DNA of 64,000 bases from Flavobacterium sp. SUN046 (GTDB taxonomy: Bacteria; Bacteroidota; Bacteroidia; Flavobacteriales; Flavobacteriaceae): the NCBI RefSeq assembly GCF_028867965.1, contig NZ_JAPQNT010000001.1:558001-622000 (forward strand), in the 5' to 3' direction. Positions within the stretch are counted from its first letter, which is position 1; every line of letters begins with the position of its first letter. The notes beneath the pieces were generated by a model, which was given only the letters and a program-made list of their open reading frames with translations, had not been told where the DNA came from and did no database searches. Made by a program: the position numbers and the translations under genes. Positions 60,744 to 64,000 of the stretch are shown one piece after another.

Positions 60744-62339
60744 TTATTTTTTCGACATTTGTTCTGCCATCAATAAAGCATTGTAAGCATTTACAATTTT
60801 TCCAGACACACAAGTTGTAGCAAATGGAACTTGAGTTTTTGATTCTCCAACCATAACCGTTGTGGTAATTGGTGTTCCAGAATCCATGATAATGTGTTTT
60901 ACTTGTGAAGCTGTTAAACTTGGATAATACGAACGAATTAAAGCCGCAACTCCAGCTGCATTTGGCGATGCCATTGATGTTCCTTGTTCGTAAACATATT
61001 TATTATTCGGAATTGTTGCCCAAATTTTCACACCAGGAGCAAATACGTCTACGTTTTTTTGACCAAAGTTAGAAAAATCGGCAACTAATTTAGAACCATA
61101 TTCATAGTTTAATGCACCAATTGTCAATAGATTATCTGAAATTTCAGCACCATTCATTTCATCTGTAGGAAAATTTGGTTCGGTATCAACATCTTTCGAG
61201 TCATTTCCTGCAGCGTGAACAAATAATACGTCTTTACTTGCAGCATATTTTATAGCATCCCAAACCCATTCTTTGTGAGGAGAATAGTCTTTACCAAAAC
61301 TTCCGTTGATAACTTTTGCACCATTGTCAACTGCATAACGAATTGCTAAAGCGATATCTTTGTCATATTCGTCTCCATTTGGAACGGCGCGAACCGCCAT
61401 GATTTCTACGTTTTTATCTACAACTCCATCACCACCTAATCCATTACCGCGAATTTGAGCAATGATACCGGCAACGTGAGTTCCGTGTAAAGCATCTTCT
61501 ACATCTGGACCTTTAACATTTCCGTTTCCGTAGAATTTTGAATCCATATTTTCTGGATTGTCGCCAGTTTTTCTACCATTAAAATTTACATTTAAATTGT
61601 AGTTTAGTTGGTCATAAATATAATCAATATAAGATTTGATTTCATCTTGAAAACCTTCACCAGCCTGAGTTGCAATGCTTGTCATGATCATTTTACTTTT
61701 GCTCAAATTAGCATCAGTTGTAGTAATTGCTTTTAAGTCGGCAATAGTATATTTATCTTTTTTCAAATAAGCTTTGATATCTTTATCGGCTTTAGAAATC
61801 ATATCAACTTGCGGCTTTTGTTGACTTAATTCACCAAATTTTTTATCCAATTCAGCTTTAGCAGTTTTGTATGTTGCAGAACCATCATCACCTTTTTTAA
61901 CAATACGAGTCAATTCTAAGTTCTCATTTGTTGCTTCACCAAGGAAATTCCATCCGTGAACGTCATCAACATATCCATTTTTATCATCGTCGATATTGTT
62001 TCCAGGAATTTCTTTTTTGTTAGTCCAGATTTTTCCTTTCAAATCTTCGTGATCAATATCTAAACCTGAATCTACAATTCCAACAATAATTTTTGTTCCT
62101 TTTTTACCTTTTAAAAATTCTTTGTAAGCCTTGTCAACACTCATTCCAGGAACGGTGTCTTTAACTAAATCTAAATCACTCCAACGCTTTAAATCAGCTT
62201 CCTTTAGAGGTGTAGTTTTTAGAGGGGTTTTATCAATATTAGCTGGATTAGTGCTCATTACCGGAGCTAATTTTGGGCTACAGCTCGATAAGGCAAGTGC
62301 CAAAGTAGCCGAAATAAAAAGTGGTTTTAGTATTCTCAT
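60744..62339 (-). CDS. S8 family subtilisin-like serine protease (lipoprotein)
   Basis: The 531-residue protein has a lipoprotein signal (MRILKPLFISATLALALSSC). The catalytic triad is visible: D in IVGIVDSGLDIDHEDLKGK near 88, H in LHGTHVAGIIAQIRG near 289 and S in QGTSMASPNAAG near 455. A long insertion between D and H (about 145-275) is typical of the Bacteroidetes group. The ATG at 62339 was preferred because the longer frame to 62408 puts 23 residues ahead of a clear lipoprotein signal. Outer-membrane-associated protease of unknown target. Confidence 0.93.
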   Translation of the reverse strand: MRILKPLFISATLALALSSCSPKLAPVMSTNPANIDKTPLKTTPLKEADLKRWSDLDLVKDTVPGMSVDKAYKEFLKGKKGTKIIVGIVDSGLDIDHEDLKGKIWTNKKEIPGNNIDDDKNGYVDDVHGWNFLGEATNENLELTRIVKKGDDGSATYKTAKAELDKKFGELSQQKPQVDMISKADKDIKAYLKKDKYTIADLKAITTTDANLSKSKMIMTSIATQAGEGFQDEIKSYIDYIYDQLNYNLNVNFNGRKTGDNPENMDSKFYGNGNVKGPDVEDALHGTHVAGIIAQIRGNGLGGDGVVDKNVEIMAVRAVPNGDEYDKDIALAIRYAVDNGAKVINGSFGKDYSPHKEWVWDAIKYAASKDVLFVHAAGNDSKDVDTEPNFPTDEMNGAEISDNLLTIGALNYEYGSKLVADFSNFGQKNVDVFAPGVKIWATIPNNKYVYEQGTSMASPNAAGVAALIRSYYPSLTASQVKHIIMDSGTPITTTVMVGESKTQVPFATTCVSGKIVNAYNALLMAEQMSKK

Positions 62340-62407
62340 TTTAAATGTTTTTATAGTAATTGGTGTAAAAGTATTTTGTTTTGTTACAATGTTAAAATTC
62401 ATTAACA

Positions 62408-63268
62408 TTAGATTAAGATATCTTCACATTTGAAAACTTCTTTTAATCGAATTCCTTTCTCGGTTTTTTCAACGGTTATGATTTCATTGTGTGCGTCGTG
62501 TTCTAGCATTAAATAATAATTATTTTCGGCGGCTTCAATTAAAAATTTAGATTTTTCAGGCATTGTTAATAAAGGTCGTGTGTCATAACCCATAACATAA
62601 GGTAAAGGTAAATGTCCTGCAGTCGGAATCAAATCTGCACAAAAAACGATAGCTTTATTTTTGTATAAAATTTGTGGAAGCATCATTTTTTCAGTGTGAC
62701 CGTCCATAAAAAAAATATTAAATCCCAGTTCAGGTGAGAATTCAAAGTTAAAACGTGTTTTGAATATAAAATTTAATTGTCCGCTTTCTTGAATAGGAAT
62801 AATATTTTCATGTAAAAAAGATGCTTTTTCTCTAGAATTTGGTTTTGTTGCCCAATCCCAATGCTGCTCATTTGTCCAGAATTTCGCATTTTTAAAAGCT
62901 ACTTCGTAACCAGTTTTGTCTTTGTTCCAATTAACACTTCCGCCACAATGATCAAAATGCAAATGCGTCATAAAAACATCGGTAATGTCATCACGATGAA
63001 AACCATATTTTGCTAATGATTTGTCTAATGAATGATTTCCCCAGAGCGAATAATAACTAAAAAATTTGTCCGATTGTTTGTTTCCCATTCCAGTATCAAT
63101 CAATATTAATCGGTCATCATCTTCAATCAATAAGCATCTTGCTGCAATATCAATTAAATTGTTTGCGTCTGCCGGATTGGTTTTTTGCCAGATGGTTTTG
63201 GGTACAACGCCAAACATTGCGCCACCATCGAGTTTAAAATTTCCGGCTTCAATTGGATAGAGTTTCAT
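62408..63268 (-). CDS. MBL-fold metallo-hydrolase
   Basis: The 286-residue protein has the metallo-beta-lactamase signature THLHFDHCGGS near 103-113 (HxHxDH), a preceding DTGMGNKQSDKF loop and later FFMDGHTEKMMLP and CADLIPTAGHLP. The fold fits lactonase-like or glyoxalase-like hydrolases (the AttM/YtnP-type group). No signal peptide. The substrate cannot be told; a quorum-quenching lactonase is one possibility only. It precedes the S8 protease on the same strand. Confidence 0.88.
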   Translation of the reverse strand: MKLYPIEAGNFKLDGGAMFGVVPKTIWQKTNPADANNLIDIAARCLLIEDDDRLILIDTGMGNKQSDKFFSYYSLWGNHSLDKSLAKYGFHRDDITDVFMTHLHFDHCGGSVNWNKDKTGYEVAFKNAKFWTNEQHWDWATKPNSREKASFLHENIIPIQESGQLNFIFKTRFNFEFSPELGFNIFFMDGHTEKMMLPQILYKNKAIVFCADLIPTAGHLPLPYVMGYDTRPLLTMPEKSKFLIEAAENNYYLMLEHDAHNEIITVEKTEKGIRLKEVFKCEDILI

Positions 63269-63370
63269 TATTTTTTAATTTAAAAACGTTGCAATTTACT
63301 AAATCGGTTCTTATTGATAGCTTCAAAATCAATTTTTTCTATCCAATCATACGTTATAAAAATGTTAGAC

Positions 63371-63404
63371 TTTGTGGTAAAAATAGATATTTGTAGTAAC
63401 TTTG
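63371..63404 (+). promoter_or_regulatory. Promoter of the suf genes
   Basis: TTTG at 63371-63374 and TAACTTTG at 63397-63404 with a 22-base spacer match the Bacteroidetes TTTG/TAnnTTTG promoter. Confidence 0.65.
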
Positions 63405-63434
63405 CAGTTAATTTAGACAAAATCAAAATAAGCT

Positions 63435-63764
63435 ATGATTAAAGTTTCTGATGATGCAAGTAAAAAAATCGTTTCTATGATGCAAGAAGACGGTTTTGAT
63501 GCAGCCCAAGATTACGTTCGAGTAGGCGTAAAAAGTGGTGGTTGCTCTGGTTTGTCGTATGAATTAAAATTCGACAAAGAATTAGGAGAAAACGATAAAG
63601 TTTTTGAAGATAATAATGTAAAAATAGCCGTTGAGAAAAAATCGTTTTTGTATTTAGCAGGAACAATTTTAGAATTTTCAGGCGGATTAAACGGAAAAGG
63701 ATTTGTGTTTAATAATCCAAATGCAAGTAGAACTTGTGGCTGCGGAGAATCATTTTCGTTATAA
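63435..63764 (+). CDS. HesB/IscA-family iron-sulfur assembly protein
   Basis: The 109-residue A-type carrier has the three conserved cysteines: Cys37 in GVKSGGCSGLSYEL and Cys101/Cys103 in TCGCGESF. These proteins carry Fe-S clusters to target proteins. It is 6 bases upstream of the sufB start, the usual arrangement in flavobacteria (SufA-like protein then sufBCDS). Confidence 0.95.
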   Translation: MIKVSDDASKKIVSMMQEDGFDAAQDYVRVGVKSGGCSGLSYELKFDKELGENDKVFEDNNVKIAVEKKSFLYLAGTILEFSGGLNGKGFVFNNPNASRTCGCGESFSL

Positions 63765-63770
63765 AATACT

Positions 63771-64000
63771 ATGGCAAAATATACTGAAGACGACTTAAAA
63801 GTTGAATTAGAAAACAAAGAATACGAATACGGATTCTACACCGAATTAGAATCGGAAACGTTTCCTATTGGTTTAAACGAAGATATTGTTCGTGCGATTT
63901 CTCAAAAGAAAGAAGAACCGCAATGGATGACCGATTGGCGTATTGAAGCGTTTCGTGCTTGGCAAGAAATGATTGAGCCGGAATGGGCAAATGTTCATTA
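63771..64000 (+). CDS. sufB: Fe-S cluster assembly protein SufB (3' end beyond window)
   Basis: The 5' part of sufB from the ATG at 63771 (76 residues). It shows the family start: YTEDDLKVELENKEYEYGFYTELESETFPIGLNEDIVRAIS, then EPQWMTDWRIEAFRAW. SufB is the scaffold subunit of the SufBCD complex that assembles Fe-S clusters. It follows the HesB/IscA-like gene after 6 bases. Confidence 0.95.
   Translation, partial: MAKYTEDDLKVELENKEYEYGFYTELESETFPIGLNEDIVRAISQKKEEPQWMTDWRIEAFRAWQEMIEPEWANVH

Overview
The window is AT-rich chromosomal DNA from a member of the Flavobacteriaceae, most likely Flavobacterium or a close relative. Supporting signs are TAnnTTTG promoter boxes, almost no Shine-Dalgarno sequences, and a lineage-typical gene set: OstA-like LPS transport protein, GldM-like domains, DUF4175, DUF4837, DUF2807, GH3, PorT-type barrel and a Pif1-like helicase with a RecQ-type HTH. 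No rRNA, prophage, insertion sequence or CRISPR array was seen. One tRNA (Cys, GCA) is present.

Layout. 1-11 kb is a leftward surface-polysaccharide block: a partial DUF6311 membrane protein, a GT2 glycosyltransferase, an OstA-like protein with an extra C-terminal module, rfbD, rfbC, a hexapeptide acetyltransferase, rfbA, a Wzz-like chain-length protein and a large conserved hypothetical. A DUF4143 ATPase sits inside it. 11-19.3 kb holds a GH3 protein, an envelope protein, tatA (the only rightward gene there), tex, a second DUF4143 ATPase, a cation-efflux pump and rpiB. At 19.3-19.95 kb is a gene-free AT-rich stretch with DnaA-box-like motifs, where dominant gene orientation flips; I propose it as the replication origin. 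To the right come rnr, a DUF2807 protein, a LysE-type exporter, two GldM-like proteins, the tRNA with duplicated 3' fragments, folB, glnS, a YtxH/holin operon, an SPFH protein, gltX, DUF4175, ybeY and mnmG. Three near-consensus parS sites flank mnmG, which fits a nearby origin. Next are an OmpH-like lipoprotein, the Pif1-like helicase, holB, an adhesin-like SPOR protein, pgk, an MltD-like transglycosylase, a DUF4837 lipoprotein and an ElaA acetyltransferase.

The most unusual region is 51.89-55.26 kb: a run of five small same-strand cassettes (HigB-HigA toxin-antitoxin, a secreted protein, a SUKH/SMI1-like protein and two lipoproteins), each followed by a diverged repeat of about 140 bp. In four of the five cassettes the first bases are the inverse complement of the start of that cassette's own repeat, which is the signature of integron gene cassettes and attC sites. 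No integrase lies in the window, so this looks like an integron-like attC cluster lacking an integrase.

The last 9 kb returns to leftward core genes (OmpA-family, S41 protease, rnpA, M1 and S8 peptidases, MBL hydrolase) and ends with the rightward start of a suf operon (HesB/IscA-like, sufB partial).
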